A stretch of 64,000 nt of DNA from Bacteroidia bacterium. Lineage in GTDB: Bacteria > Bacteroidota > Bacteroidia > Cytophagales > JAAEPT01. Position numbers and translations under genes: made by a program. A model generated the notes under the pieces. That model saw nothing but the letters and a program-made list of their open reading frames with translations. It had not been told where the DNA came from and did no database searches. The DNA lies in contig JAUIJC010000028.1 in assembly GCA_030431525.1 (NCBI GenBank), forward strand, positions 1-64,000, in the 5' to 3' direction. Below, piece after piece: positions 52,527 through 61,783 of this stretch (positions are counted from its first letter, which is position 1; each line of letters starts with the position of its first letter).

Positions 52527-53075
52527 ATGGAAAATTTCAAACCTGTCAGCGCATCCCAGACTACCATCACCGAATTGATGATTCCTTCCCACGCCAACTT
52601 CGGCGGAAAGGTGCATGGAGGCATCATCCTTTCCATGATGGACAAAGTGGCCTACGCCTGCGCCGCCAAGCACTCTGCGGGCTATAATGTGACCGCCTCC
52701 ATGAATGGCGTTGATTTTCTTGCCCCCGTTGAAGTGGGCAACCTTTTGCACCTGCATGCCTCTGTCAACTTTGTGGGAAGCTCTTCGATGGTGATTGGCA
52801 TCAGGGTAGAAGCCGAAGATATCCACACCGGAAAAATCACCCACACCAATAGCTCCTACATGACTATGGTGGCCATGAACGAGGACAAAACCACAAGAAA
52901 GGTTCCGGGCCTCATTCTTGAAACCGATGAGGATGTCCGTCGTTTCTTACAAGCCATCAAACGACGTAAGCTTATCAAGACCTACAAACAAAAGGAGGCT
53001 GAATTGATGGAAAACTTCAACTTGGACCAAGCCCGCACCCAGTTGGACGGACAGAACTGCATCATCCTAAAATAA
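52527..53075 (+). CDS. Acyl-CoA thioesterase (hotdog fold)
   Basis: A 182-aa cytoplasmic enzyme that hydrolyses acyl-CoA. The hotdog helix motif is HANFGGKVHGGIILSMMDKVAYACA, with the usual HGG and Asp positions. The second strand set has VDFLAPVEVGNLLHLHASVNFVGSSSM, and the C-terminal tail is charged. It matches the BACH/YciA-like group. Chain-length preference is unknown. It stands alone, with a GTACAATG palindrome just after the stop. Confidence 0.9.
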   Translation: MENFKPVSASQTTITELMIPSHANFGGKVHGGIILSMMDKVAYACAAKHSAGYNVTASMNGVDFLAPVEVGNLLHLHASVNFVGSSSMVIGIRVEAEDIHTGKITHTNSSYMTMVAMNEDKTTRKVPGLILETDEDVRRFLQAIKRRKLIKTYKQKEAELMENFNLDQARTQLDGQNCIILK

Positions 53076-53083
53076 GCTGAAGG

Positions 53084-53154
53084 TGTACAATGTATTATGT
53101 ACAATGATCACTGCTATGGGGCAATCATTGTACATAATACACGATACATTGTAC
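53084..53154. repeat. GTACAATG palindrome, copy 2
   Basis: Left arm 53084-53107 and right arm 53124-53154 are reverse complements except for a few extra bases in the right arm. The core is the same as the palindrome at 25343-25410, nearly 28 kb away. It lies just after the thioesterase stop and before the His-rich lipoprotein gene. Confidence 0.85.
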
Positions 53155-53293
53155 AATCCCCCCTTTCCCTGTCAGGCTGAATCGATATTTTTTTCGGCCT
53201 GACAGATTTTATTTCATTTTTTTTCGTCTTCTCTTTAAACCTCATCCACGGAGTTTCCTCTAATCGCCATAACACACAAAAAATGAGACTCCT

Positions 53294-54172
53294 ATGAAAC
53301 ATAACTTTTTGAAAACCTCGGTATTGGCCTTTGGCATTTTAGGAATGTTGGCCTCTTGTGAAAAGAACAAGGAAGAAGAAAGCATTAATGGCGAAGCTAA
53401 CCGTGAAGCAGGTGAGTGTCACAGAAAACGTGGTGGACATCATGGTGGCATGGTCCACTTCTGGGGCTCAATGCACAACCGCATGGAAAAGCACCTTCCT
53501 GACTGCGCCAATGTGACGGAATCTGGCACTGAGTACCCAATGACCAAGACTATCTCATTTGGAGAGGGATGCACGAACGATAAAGGTCACAAGTTTTCAG
53601 GCACCATCACTATCACCACGACTGGTCCAATGGGCGAAATGGGAACTGAGCGCACGGTTGTTTTGCAAGATGTGTCATTCCATGGTCGAAAAATGAGTGG
53701 CACCAGAAACTTTAAAGTGGTTGGTGGATCTGCGGATGCTCCAGTTATCGAATTTGAAGAAAACTTGACCTTCGACGGCAAGCGTGGCAAAAAGGAGAAA
53801 ACCATCAAGGGGAAGAAAACTTGGACCGCTGGTTTTGGCACCGAAGACTGGAAGGATGATTCCTTCACGATTGAAGGAGAAGAGACTGGTAGCCGTGATG
53901 GCAACGCCTTCACAAGAAAAATTACGACTCCTGTAGTATTTGAAGCCAGCTGTGGACATGTTCCTGTCAAAGGTGTGGTGGAAAGCCAGTCCTCAAAAGG
54001 TGAGCGTACCATTGACTTCGGAGACGGCACTTGCGACAAGCAGGCCACGGTAACCGAAGACGGTGAGACCAAAACCATTGACATGGGAAAACACCATGGA
54101 AAAAGAGGTCACCACAAAGGCAAGGGAAAAGGCCATTGTAAAAAAGACAGTGATTCGAGCTCAAAAGAATAA
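53294..54172 (+). CDS. His/Lys-rich putative lipoprotein, 292 aa
   Basis: MKHNFLKTSVLAFGILGMLASC is a type II signal with Cys at about residue 22. The mature protein begins with a His-rich patch (HRKRGGHHGG) and ends in a Gly/Lys/His tail (GKHHGKRGHHKGKGKGHCKK). Between them are repeated beta hairpins with Thr and Gly (FSGTITITTTGPMG, MSGTRNFKVVGGS). The terminal His clusters could bind divalent metal. No named family is recognised. It has its own terminator. Confidence 0.75.
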   Translation: MKHNFLKTSVLAFGILGMLASCEKNKEEESINGEANREAGECHRKRGGHHGGMVHFWGSMHNRMEKHLPDCANVTESGTEYPMTKTISFGEGCTNDKGHKFSGTITITTTGPMGEMGTERTVVLQDVSFHGRKMSGTRNFKVVGGSADAPVIEFEENLTFDGKRGKKEKTIKGKKTWTAGFGTEDWKDDSFTIEGEETGSRDGNAFTRKITTPVVFEASCGHVPVKGVVESQSSKGERTIDFGDGTCDKQATVTEDGETKTIDMGKHHGKRGHHKGKGKGHCKKDSDSSSKE

Positions 54173-54235
54173 GCAGTAGTAGCTGATCAAGGAAGCCGGT
54201 TTAGTTTAACGCAAAAATTCATCGCTTCCGGAATG

Positions 54236-54283
54236 AAAGACCCGAAAAAGGCCAAAACCGCCTTCTTTCGGGTCTTTCTTTTT
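54236..54283 (+). terminator. Intrinsic terminator of the His-rich lipoprotein gene
   Basis: AAAGACCCGAAA pairs with TTTCGGGTCTTT around a small imperfect inner stem and is followed by CTTTTT. It lies 63 bp after the stop. Confidence 0.88.
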
Positions 54284-54417
54284 CATTGGCTAATGTTTTT
54301 AACACCTTTGAAAGGATATCGTTTAACTACTCTAGAAGGCCAAAGGGAATAAACCCAAGTATAAAGCGCTTGGTGAAAGCCCTTCAATCTCGCTGGTCAA
54401 AAAAACAGATAGTCCTC

Positions 54418-55044
54418 ATGTTCAGCCAACAATTCCTTGAGGCCTTGGCCTTGATGCTATTCATCCTCAACCCTTTTTTGCTCATCATCTACCTCATCGA
54501 CCTTGTGGAAAGCATGGAGCCCAAACGCTTTGCCAAGGTCATGCTCCGCGCTGGATTGATTAGCGGAGCTGTCTACCTCTTCTTCGCTTATTTTGGGGAG
54601 GACATCTTCAAACATTTATTCCAATCCAACTTCGCCTCATTCCAGATTTTTGGAGGCTTTATCTTCTTGATCACCGCTATCCGTTTTGTATTTGAAGGCA
54701 AAAAAGCCATTGCAGCATTAAAGGGCGGCGACCCTGAACATGTAGAAGGCAGTGTGGTGATGCCCATCATGATTGGACCCGGCTCCATCAGTGCCAGTAT
54801 TCTTATCGGAAAGTCATTGAGCTACACCGAATCTACAGCCGCCATTGTTTTCTCCATGGTATTGTGCATTGCGGCCGTTATTGGATTAAAATACATCTAC
54901 GACCATGCCCATGCACGCAATGAGCAATTGGTACGCCGTTACATCGACCTGACGGGCCGTATCTCAGCCCTGCTTATTGGCACCTTTTCCATTGAGATGA
55001 TTATGAATGGGCTATCTGTGTGGATTAAGAATTTCATGAGCTAA
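54418..55044 (+). CDS. MarC-family integral membrane protein
   Basis: A 208-aa protein with six hydrophobic helices and the MarC/UPF0056 pattern: a first helix with FILNPFLLIIYLIDL, then IFGGFIFLITAIRFVF, and PIMIGPGSISASILIG in the middle. ATG 54418 gives the usual length; reading from a TTG at 54286 would start inside the preceding terminator and is rejected. Family function is unknown (an early link to multiple antibiotic resistance was not confirmed). It is convergent with the phosphatase gene. Confidence 0.87.
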   Translation: MFSQQFLEALALMLFILNPFLLIIYLIDLVESMEPKRFAKVMLRAGLISGAVYLFFAYFGEDIFKHLFQSNFASFQIFGGFIFLITAIRFVFEGKKAIAALKGGDPEHVEGSVVMPIMIGPGSISASILIGKSLSYTESTAAIVFSMVLCIAAVIGLKYIYDHAHARNEQLVRRYIDLTGRISALLIGTFSIEMIMNGLSVWIKNFMS

Positions 55045-55065
55045 TTCCACTAAACACATAAAACG

Positions 55066-55109
55066 AAAAAAGGCAGGGCACGACTTAAACGGTTGCACCC
55101 TGCCTTTTT
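55066..55109. terminator. Bidirectional terminator between the MarC and phosphatase genes
   Basis: AAAAAGGCAGGG and CCCTGCCTTTTT form a 12-bp stem with an internal loop of about 20 bases. The A and T runs on either side let it function on both strands. Confidence 0.9.
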
Positions 55110-55125
55110 CATTGAAATGAAACTC

Positions 55126-56880
55126 TTAAGCCTTTACTCCGATTACCAACACGTCATCGGTTTGAGGCGTTTCGCCCTGCCATTTGGCAAAGGCTGAAGC
55201 CAAGGCCTCTTTTTGCTCTTGGGCTGACTTGTCATGAATTTCTTGGAGGAAATCGCGGAAGCGTTTTGAACCAAACTTCTTGTCGGCTTCACCACCAAAC
55301 TGGTCTTGGAAACCATCGCTGAAGAGGTAAAACACCTCATCCTTTTCCAAGGTGATTTCTTGAGTTTTGAATGGAACGCCCTGCTTTTCCTCGGACTTAC
55401 CGATTGGCATTCGGTCTGCTTTTACACGAGTTGCCACGCCATCCTTGACCAAGACCATCGGGTTATAAGCTCCAGCAAAACGAAGTTTATCTCCATCCAA
55501 CACACACAAGGCGATGTCCATGCCGTCCGTGCTTCCATTCAGGGATTTCACCACCTCTGTACGCAACCTGTTCAAAATCTGGTCTGGCTCAGTGATTTTC
55601 TCACGGAGGACAATTTGGTTCAACAAGGTATTGCCCATCATGCTCATGAATGCGCCGGGTACGCCATGACCTGTGCAGTCCACAGCGGCCACCACTTTTT
55701 TTCCATCCTTCTCCCCGTACCAATAGAAATCACCTGAAACAATGTCCTTGGGTTTGTAGAACACAAAAGCATCTTTGAAGCCTTGTTGGATTTTCCCTTC
55801 ATTGGGAATCATGGCCGACTGAATCAACTTCGCATAGTTAATGCTGTCGATGATTTGGTCGTTTTTCTCCTCAATGATGTCCTTCTGGCGAGAGATTTCC
55901 ACATTGGCCTTTTTGCTTTTGAAGTAAGCGATTACCGCCAATACAATCGCCAAGGCCAAGATTCCCGCTCCGGCAGAAATGGCGAAGATGGCATTCTTCT
56001 TCACCTCCAAATCCTTGCGGTAGAACTTGTTCTTGGTCTCCTGCTCCTTGATTTTCATCGCATCCAACTCCTTCTCATTCTCCAAGAGGCGGATATAAGA
56101 AAGGTCGTTCCGAATCTGCACCGCCTGCTCCACCTGCTTGGCCTTTGGATAGTTCTTCACAAAGGCGTCAAAGGCCTCAAGATTATTCAATTTTACCGCC
56201 TCCTGAAAAGCGCGCTCATTACGAAGCTCGGTAGCCACAGCCACCTGAAGTGCATTGGGGTAATCCCGAATAAAGGAGGAATAGCTTTCGGAAGTGTTCG
56301 TCTTTTTCGCATTCAAGAATGCCAAGGAATCTCGGATAGACATCGCTTCCTTGGTCTCCTCCGCCTCTGGATGCTTGTCAATAAAGGAATTCAGACTATC
56401 TAATTTCGGGGCTTTTTTCAGTGACCTAAAGGTTAATGCCCTGAGATGCCTGCGTGCGAGTTCCGTATTGTGAGCCGAGGAATAGTCCAGCAAATAATTG
56501 CGTAGGTCACGAACAGAACCCTTTTCCACGATCTGGTTCAAAATGGCATTCTCCAACTGATGCTTACCTTTGGTGATGGTCTGCATGTTGATTTGATAAT
56601 CACCAGCATGGCTTTCCGCTGGCGACCCCTTCGCCTTGTAGAGCACCTCCGCCTCCAATAAATGGAGATAAGCCACTTCAGCATTAGTTCGATTGGTCAA
56701 ATACAATCCATAATGAGCACGATAATCCGATGAATCATCCTTGATGGCATCCTCAAACATTTCCGTCGCCTTGGCTGTTTTCCCTCTGTCCAATAAACGG
56801 AACGCCTTGTTGACTTGCTCGGCATCTGCGAATTGCACCCAAAGCAAACTAATGAGGATAGTTAGTAAACCTCTTTTCAT
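55126..56880 (-). CDS. SpoIIE-type PP2C phosphatase with repeat region
   Basis: A 584-aa membrane-bound phosphatase. After a signal peptide (MKRGLLTILISLLWVQFADA) and TPR-like helices come four tandem helical repeats of about 37 residues (about 124-261), each with an F-x3-YP-type hinge and an A-x2-LRN or IRD turn. One transmembrane helix follows (about 297-320), then a coiled coil and the SpoIIE/RsbU PP2C domain (about 345-584). The PP2C domain has DIVSGDFYWY, VDCTGHGVPGAFMSMMG and QTDDVLVIGV. It dephosphorylates Ser/Thr in a cytoplasmic partner, often an anti-sigma antagonist. The partner is not in this window. Confidence 0.9.
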   Translation of the reverse strand: MKRGLLTILISLLWVQFADAEQVNKAFRLLDRGKTAKATEMFEDAIKDDSSDYRAHYGLYLTNRTNAEVAYLHLLEAEVLYKAKGSPAESHAGDYQINMQTITKGKHQLENAILNQIVEKGSVRDLRNYLLDYSSAHNTELARRHLRALTFRSLKKAPKLDSLNSFIDKHPEAEETKEAMSIRDSLAFLNAKKTNTSESYSSFIRDYPNALQVAVATELRNERAFQEAVKLNNLEAFDAFVKNYPKAKQVEQAVQIRNDLSYIRLLENEKELDAMKIKEQETKNKFYRKDLEVKKNAIFAISAGAGILALAIVLAVIAYFKSKKANVEISRQKDIIEEKNDQIIDSINYAKLIQSAMIPNEGKIQQGFKDAFVFYKPKDIVSGDFYWYGEKDGKKVVAAVDCTGHGVPGAFMSMMGNTLLNQIVLREKITEPDQILNRLRTEVVKSLNGSTDGMDIALCVLDGDKLRFAGAYNPMVLVKDGVATRVKADRMPIGKSEEKQGVPFKTQEITLEKDEVFYLFSDGFQDQFGGEADKKFGSKRFRDFLQEIHDKSAQEQKEALASAFAKWQGETPQTDDVLVIGVKA

Positions 56881-57021
56881 ATCATTCCTATTTCTCTATG
56901 AATCAATCGATCATTAACCGCTAACACACTGAAATACAACACTGCAAAATTCGGCATTCCCCATGAAAGCCAATCTCACTTCCCCTCTTCAAAAGTCCAG
57001 TTTCGTAAACTGAAACCATAA

Positions 57022-57062
57022 TAAAATGCCCTGCAATGCTGACCATTGCAGGGCTATTTTTT
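57022..57062 (-). terminator. Intrinsic terminator of purA
   Basis: On the minus strand GCCCTGCAATG pairs perfectly with CATTGCAGGGC around a 5-base loop and continues into an AT-rich tail. It lies about 25 bp beyond the purA stop. Confidence 0.88.
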
Positions 57063-57079
57063 AGGGATACTCCCTTAAA

Positions 57080-58345
57080 TTATCGCATGATAGTTTCCGT
57101 ACGGTCTGGACCGATGGAAATCACTTTTACAGGCACGGCAAGCTTCTCTTCCAAGTAAGCTACATAATCTTTCACCTCAGCAGGGAAAGCGTCAAAGTCC
57201 TTCACGTCAGAAAGGTCCTTGTTCCAGCCTTTAATATCCTCATAAACAGCATCAGTAACGTCCTGCAACTCGTAAGGCATATCCTCAGTTACGGAACCGT
57301 CCTTCAACTTGTAAGCCGTACACGCCTTGATGGTCTCAAAACCATTCAACACGTCAGCCTTCATCATGTGAAGCTCTGTCACACCGTTCAAGGCGATCAC
57401 ATATTTCAAAGCAGGAAGGTCAATCCAACCACAACGACGCTTACGGCCAGTGGTAGCACCAAACTCGTTACCAACCTTTCCAAGGGTCTCGCCGTCCTCG
57501 TCGAACAACTCCGTTGGGAAAGGACCGCTACCTACACGCGTGCAGTAGGCCTTTACGATACCAATCACACGACCAATGTTTTTAGGCGCTACGCCCAAAC
57601 CAGTGCAAGCACCAGCAACAGTCGTGTTGGAAGAAGTTACGAACGGATATGTTCCGTAGTCGATATCGAGCAAAGAGCCCTGTGCGCCTTCAGCCAAGAT
57701 AGACTTGCCTTCGGCGATGTATTTATTGATCAACACCTCGGAGTCAACAAGCTTGAATTTCTTCAAGAACTCCACAGAGGCGAAGAAGGCTTTTTCCATC
57801 TCTGAGAAATCCTCCTCAAAGCCATAGAAAGCCAACTGGCCAAGGTGCTTCTGCTTGAGAGCCTCGTAGCGCTCCTCAAAGTTGTCGGCGATGATATCAC
57901 CAACACGAAGACCTGAACGACCAATTTTGTCCTGATAAGTAGGACCAATACCCTTCAAAGTAGAACCAATCTTGTCGTTTCCTTTGGCCTGCTCAGAAGC
58001 CTTGTCCAACAAACGGTGGGTAGGAACGATGATTTGGGTCTTTTTGGAGATGTAAAGGTTCTTGGTGACATCAATGTCGAACTTCATCATCTTCTGAGCC
58101 TCCTCTTGGAAGATCACTGGATCAAGCACGACACCATTGCCGATGATATTGACAATGTGTGGATGGAAGATGCCCGAAGGAATTTGGTGAAGCACGTGTT
58201 TGATACCGTCAAACTCCAACGTGTGTCCCGCGTTTGGTCCCCCTTGGAAACGGGCTACCACATCATACTTGCCGGCGAGGTAATCTACAATCTTACCTTT
58301 CCCCTCATCACCCCACTGCAAGCCTAACAATACATCTACTGCCAT
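57080..58345 (-). CDS. purA: Adenylosuccinate synthetase
   Basis: A 421-aa GTP-dependent enzyme that joins IMP and aspartate for AMP synthesis. Seen are LGLQWGDEGKGKIVDYLAG with catalytic Asp and Lys, FQGGPNAGHTLEFDG, GSTLKGIGPTYQDK and TTGRKRRCGWIDL. Full length. A palindrome of the TCTAATG family lies between it and fur. Confidence 0.97.
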   Translation of the reverse strand: MAVDVLLGLQWGDEGKGKIVDYLAGKYDVVARFQGGPNAGHTLEFDGIKHVLHQIPSGIFHPHIVNIIGNGVVLDPVIFQEEAQKMMKFDIDVTKNLYISKKTQIIVPTHRLLDKASEQAKGNDKIGSTLKGIGPTYQDKIGRSGLRVGDIIADNFEERYEALKQKHLGQLAFYGFEEDFSEMEKAFFASVEFLKKFKLVDSEVLINKYIAEGKSILAEGAQGSLLDIDYGTYPFVTSSNTTVAGACTGLGVAPKNIGRVIGIVKAYCTRVGSGPFPTELFDEDGETLGKVGNEFGATTGRKRRCGWIDLPALKYVIALNGVTELHMMKADVLNGFETIKACTAYKLKDGSVTEDMPYELQDVTDAVYEDIKGWNKDLSDVKDFDAFPAEVKDYVAYLEEKLAVPVKVISIGPDRTETIMR

Positions 58346-58392
58346 TACTGTTATGTTGAGTATTAAGTCATTGGATGAAGACGTCGGATAAA

Positions 58393-58462
58393 GACTTTAG
58401 ATTTTAGACGTTAGACCTTAGCTTTTCACTGCGCTAATGTCCAATGTCTAATGTCTAATGTC
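58393..58462. repeat. TCTAATG-family palindrome
   Basis: Arms 58393-58422 and 58433-58462 are reverse complements at 24 of 30 positions. The right arm contains the tandem unit TCTAATG. The same string occurs near 22660. It lies between fur and purA, both on the minus strand. Confidence 0.75.
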
Positions 58463-58488
58463 CTCTATCAAAAGTCTGCTCTCCCTTA

Positions 58489-58983
58489 TCACTGTTCTTT
58501 TTGCTGTTCACTCGCCTTCGCTTCCTCCAACTTTTCCTGCGCCTGACAATCAGGGCACACCCCATAGAGGTTCAGAGAATGGTGGAGAATCTTGAAGTTG
58601 AGCAACTCTCCCACCATGTTTCGCACATTCTGGATGCGCGGGTCACAAAACTCCACCACCTTGTTGCACTTCGTGCAAATCACATGGTCGTGTTGCTTGT
58701 AGCCGTAAGATTTTTCGAACTGAGCCAAGTTGCGACCAAACTGGTGCTTGCTCACCAAGTCACATTCCACCAACAAATCCAAGGTATTATAGACCGTGGC
58801 GCGACTTACTCGGTAGTTCTTGTTTTTCATGCTGATGTAGAGATTCTCCACATCAAAGTGTCCGTCACGAGAGTAAATTTCCTCCAAGATGGCAAAACGC
58901 TCAGGAGTCTTGCGCAACCCCTTGTTCTCCAAATAAGCAGTGAAGATCTGCCTGACCTCTTGGTATAATTTCTCGTTAAGCAT
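58489..58983 (-). CDS. fur: Fur-family transcriptional regulator
   Basis: A 164-aa DNA-binding metal sensor. The N-terminal winged helix has [15 protein letters not shown] and [20 protein letters not shown]. The metal site His98-Asp99-His100 is followed by Cys103-xx-Cys106, and a second pair Cys143-xx-Cys146 forms the structural zinc site. Whether it senses iron (Fur), zinc (Zur) or peroxide (PerR) is not evident; Fur is the default. It lies upstream of purA on the same strand and may regulate itself. Confidence 0.92.
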   Translation of the reverse strand: MLNEKLYQEVRQIFTAYLENKGLRKTPERFAILEEIYSRDGHFDVENLYISMKNKNYRVSRATVYNTLDLLVECDLVSKHQFGRNLAQFEKSYGYKQHDHVICTKCNKVVEFCDPRIQNVRNMVGELLNFKILHHSLNLYGVCPDCQAQEKLEEAKASEQQKEQ

Positions 58984-59162
58984 TGTCTGCTTATTGTTTG
59001 ATTAGACGCGACGAATTTGTCGGACAAGGCCAACCCGTTCATCTTTTCACTTCAACTCGCCCCAAAAAGGAGAGGCAAGGGCATTAAGGGGACGAAGTTA
59101 CGAAGAAAAGAATGAGGAAGGAATATTGGGATGAATTATAGCAAAAGGAAAATTTCTTACAC
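58984..59162. other. Upstream region of fur, no gene
   Basis: Part of the 362-bp gap between the rel stop and the fur start. The minus strand must carry the fur promoter. A near-match to the -7 consensus (TAACTTCG) is the only hint. No small gene or RNA is supported. Confidence 0.4.
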
Positions 59163-59171
59163 GCCTCATTT

Positions 59172-59226
59172 TGAGCAAAAAGAATGGCCGAAAAGCCTAC
59201 CCAAACATTTGGGAGAACCTTTCGGC
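59172..59226 (-). terminator. Intrinsic terminator downstream of rel
   Basis: On the minus strand TGGCCGAAA pairs with TTTCGGCCA. An inner stem CCCAAA/TTTGGG and a trailing TTCTTTTT give a long imperfect hairpin. It lies about 120 bp beyond the rel stop. Confidence 0.7.
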
Positions 59227-59281
59227 CAGTGTAAATATTGAATGGACGCAACGTATTAGCTCAAGTTATGTAGGCTGTCAC

Positions 59282-59307
59282 CTGCCAATAGCCGTAGGCT
59301 TTGGCAG
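59282..59307. other. Second hairpin downstream of rel
   Basis: CTGCCAA and TTGGCAG (59282-59288 and 59301-59307) plus AGCC/GGCT make an 11-bp stem with one bulge around a 3-base loop. There is no T run on the minus strand side; on the plus strand it is followed by GCTTTTT but no plus-strand gene lies upstream. Probably a transcript-protecting or processing hairpin of the rel mRNA. Confidence 0.6.
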
Positions 59308-59345
59308 TGTGCTTTTTCCCATAAAAAGTTATGTTCTTATCACAA

Positions 59346-61574
59346 TCAAGGCTCCGAACGCTCCACACTAATCACCTCAGAAATATTCCGAAGCGCATTC
59401 ATCACCGTCTGCAAATGCTCGGTGTCCGTCACGTGGAAAGTCAAATAATCCTCGATCAAGTCATTTTTGGTATCCACCTTCATCCCACGGATGTTGATAT
59501 CCAGCTCCTCGGTCATCACCTTGGCGATATCCAACACAAGGCCTTTTCGATCAGTACCCACCAAGCGAACCGTAGTTAAGAACGCATCACGGATATGCTC
59601 GCGCCAATGCGCCTTTACCACACGATAACCGTGGTTTGACAACATCTCAGTGGCATTCGGACAAGTCGTACGGTGGACTTTCACCCCACCATCCAAAGTC
59701 ACATAACCAAAGACATCATCTCCGGGGATTGGATTACAGCAAGTTGCCAAGGAATAATCCACCTCGTCGTTATCCCCAATCATCAAGGCTGATTTGTTCA
59801 GCTCCTTGACTTGGGTTTTGAGCTCATCGCTGTTTGGCAAATTGGCTTGAATGTCCTCAATCTGCTGGTTGAAATCCTGCGATTGCATGACTTCCAAGGA
59901 CTTCAATGGAATCACGCCCTTGCCAATATCAAACAGAAGTTCCTCACGGTCTCGAAGACCGAAATGAACCACAAGCTTTTTGGCTGTTGCGCTCGACCAT
60001 TTCAGGTCCATCTGCTGGAACTTACGCTCCACCAATTCCTGACCTTTGGCGACTACATGACGGCGACCCTCGTTCAAATACTCACGAATTCGACGACGCG
60101 CCTTTGAAGTCACCACCTTATTCGCCCAAGCCTCTTTTGGCGCCTGCTTATTAGAAGTAATGATTTCCACTTGGTCACCATTTTTCAACTTATGCGTCAC
60201 GGGCACCAACTGATGATTTACCTTGGCTCCCAAACAGTGAAGACCGATTTGGGTGTGAATATCAAAAGCGAAGTCAATGGCCGTGGCACCTTGTGGCAAC
60301 ACGCGCATCTCCCCCTTCGGGGTAAAGACAAAGATTTCCTCGTCGTAAAAATTCGAACGGAATTCGTCTACAAACTCCTCGGCACTGGTTGGTTCCTGCT
60401 TGTTGTGATGCAACAAATCACGCACTCGCTCAATCCATGCATCCAAGCCAGATTCACCAACACCAGCATCCTTATCCTCAGGCTTATGGTCCTTATATTT
60501 CCAATGCGCCGCATAACCCTTCTCAGCAATATCATCCATGCGGTTGGTACGAATCTGCACTTCCACCCAACGGCCTTCTTCGCCCATCACCGTGGTGTGC
60601 AATGACTCATAGCCATTCGCTTTTGGCGTACTGATCCAATCACGCAAACGATCAGGATTTGGCATGTAGTAATCCGTCACGATGGAATACACTTGCCAGC
60701 TTAGGGATTTCTCATTCTCCGGCGAGGAGTTGATGATGATTCGGATGGCAAACAGGTCATAAACCTGCTCAAAAGGCACTTCCTGCTTTTTCATCTTATT
60801 CCAAATGGAATAGATGGATTTGGTGCGCCCCTTAATAGTAAACTCGAAATAGCGGTCCTTGAGCTGTTCCTGAATCGGCTTGATAAAGTTGCGGATGAAA
60901 CGCTTGCGCTCTGGCTCACTCTGACGGATTTTCTCCTCGATTTCCTTATAAGTCTCAGGGTCCGTGTACCTCAAATAGAGGTCCTCCAATTCCGTTTTGA
61001 TGGAATAAAGACCGAGGCGGTGCGCCAATGGCGCATACATATAAATGGTTTCCGAAGAAATCTTTAGCTGTTTGTGGCGAGGCATGCTCTCCATGGTCCG
61101 CATGTTGTGCAGACGGTCGGCCAGCTTCACCAAAATCACACGCACATCCTCGGAAAGCGTGAATACAATCTTTCGGAAATTCTCGGCCTGTTGGGAGGTT
61201 CCAAACTCGAAGCCACCAGAAATCTTGGTCAACCCGTCAATAATGCGGGCTACCTTTTTACCAAAGCTACGCTCGATGTCCTCCAGCGTAGTATCCGTGT
61301 CCTCCACCACATCGTGCAACAAGGCCGCTACGATGGAAGTTGTCCCCAAGCCAATCTCCTCCACGCAAATCTGCGCCACGGCAATGGGATGAAAAATATA
61401 AGGCTCCCCTGACTTACGACGCATTTCCTTGTGCGCCTCCAAAGCCGTGTGGAAAGCCTGCTTGATAATCCGCGTATCTCCCTGCTTCAGAATAGGCTTG
61501 GCCGACCGCAACAAATGGCGGTATTGCCTCACAATCTCCTTATTCTCCTGTTCTATATCTAAATCGTATGCCAT
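59346..61574 (-). CDS. rel: Bifunctional (p)ppGpp synthetase/hydrolase Rel
   Basis: A 742-aa stringent-response enzyme. The N-terminal HD hydrolase domain is intact (GEPYIFHPIAVAQICVEEIG, AALLHDVVEDTD). The synthetase domain has YDLFAIRIII and YESLHTTVMGEEGRWVEVQIRT. TGS (VFTPKGEMRVLPQGATAIDFAF), a helical region and a zinc-finger-like CC segment (SLATCCNPIPGDDVFGY) follow, then a C-terminal ACT domain. Intact HD and synthetase motifs indicate a Rel-type dual enzyme. ATG 61574 gives a normal N-terminus (MAYDLDIEQENK); a longer start at 61616 is less likely. Confidence 0.96.
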   Translation of the reverse strand: MAYDLDIEQENKEIVRQYRHLLRSAKPILKQGDTRIIKQAFHTALEAHKEMRRKSGEPYIFHPIAVAQICVEEIGLGTTSIVAALLHDVVEDTDTTLEDIERSFGKKVARIIDGLTKISGGFEFGTSQQAENFRKIVFTLSEDVRVILVKLADRLHNMRTMESMPRHKQLKISSETIYMYAPLAHRLGLYSIKTELEDLYLRYTDPETYKEIEEKIRQSEPERKRFIRNFIKPIQEQLKDRYFEFTIKGRTKSIYSIWNKMKKQEVPFEQVYDLFAIRIIINSSPENEKSLSWQVYSIVTDYYMPNPDRLRDWISTPKANGYESLHTTVMGEEGRWVEVQIRTNRMDDIAEKGYAAHWKYKDHKPEDKDAGVGESGLDAWIERVRDLLHHNKQEPTSAEEFVDEFRSNFYDEEIFVFTPKGEMRVLPQGATAIDFAFDIHTQIGLHCLGAKVNHQLVPVTHKLKNGDQVEIITSNKQAPKEAWANKVVTSKARRRIREYLNEGRRHVVAKGQELVERKFQQMDLKWSSATAKKLVVHFGLRDREELLFDIGKGVIPLKSLEVMQSQDFNQQIEDIQANLPNSDELKTQVKELNKSALMIGDNDEVDYSLATCCNPIPGDDVFGYVTLDGGVKVHRTTCPNATEMLSNHGYRVVKAHWREHIRDAFLTTVRLVGTDRKGLVLDIAKVMTEELDINIRGMKVDTKNDLIEDYLTFHVTDTEHLQTVMNALRNISEVISVERSEP

Positions 61575-61783
61575 GGGCCAAGGGACTATTCTCTCTTCTG
61601 TATCTAACCTCCCCAATTTCGGAAAATTCCGCCAAGAATGTGCAAAAACAGGTTGGGTGGTGATTTTTTGGACTTAGGGAGAATTGAAACCAATCTTCAA
61701 GCCCTTTAATTCCAAAATGACCCCAAGAATTTTGATGTACTCAGTTCTGAAAAAAGAGGTCTTAAAAAAAGAAAAATCAGCTG

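Noticed and set aside
54286-54417. TTG-started N-terminal extension of the MarC gene
   Set aside because: It would begin just after the preceding terminator and adds residues absent from the family; ATG 54418 gives normal length.
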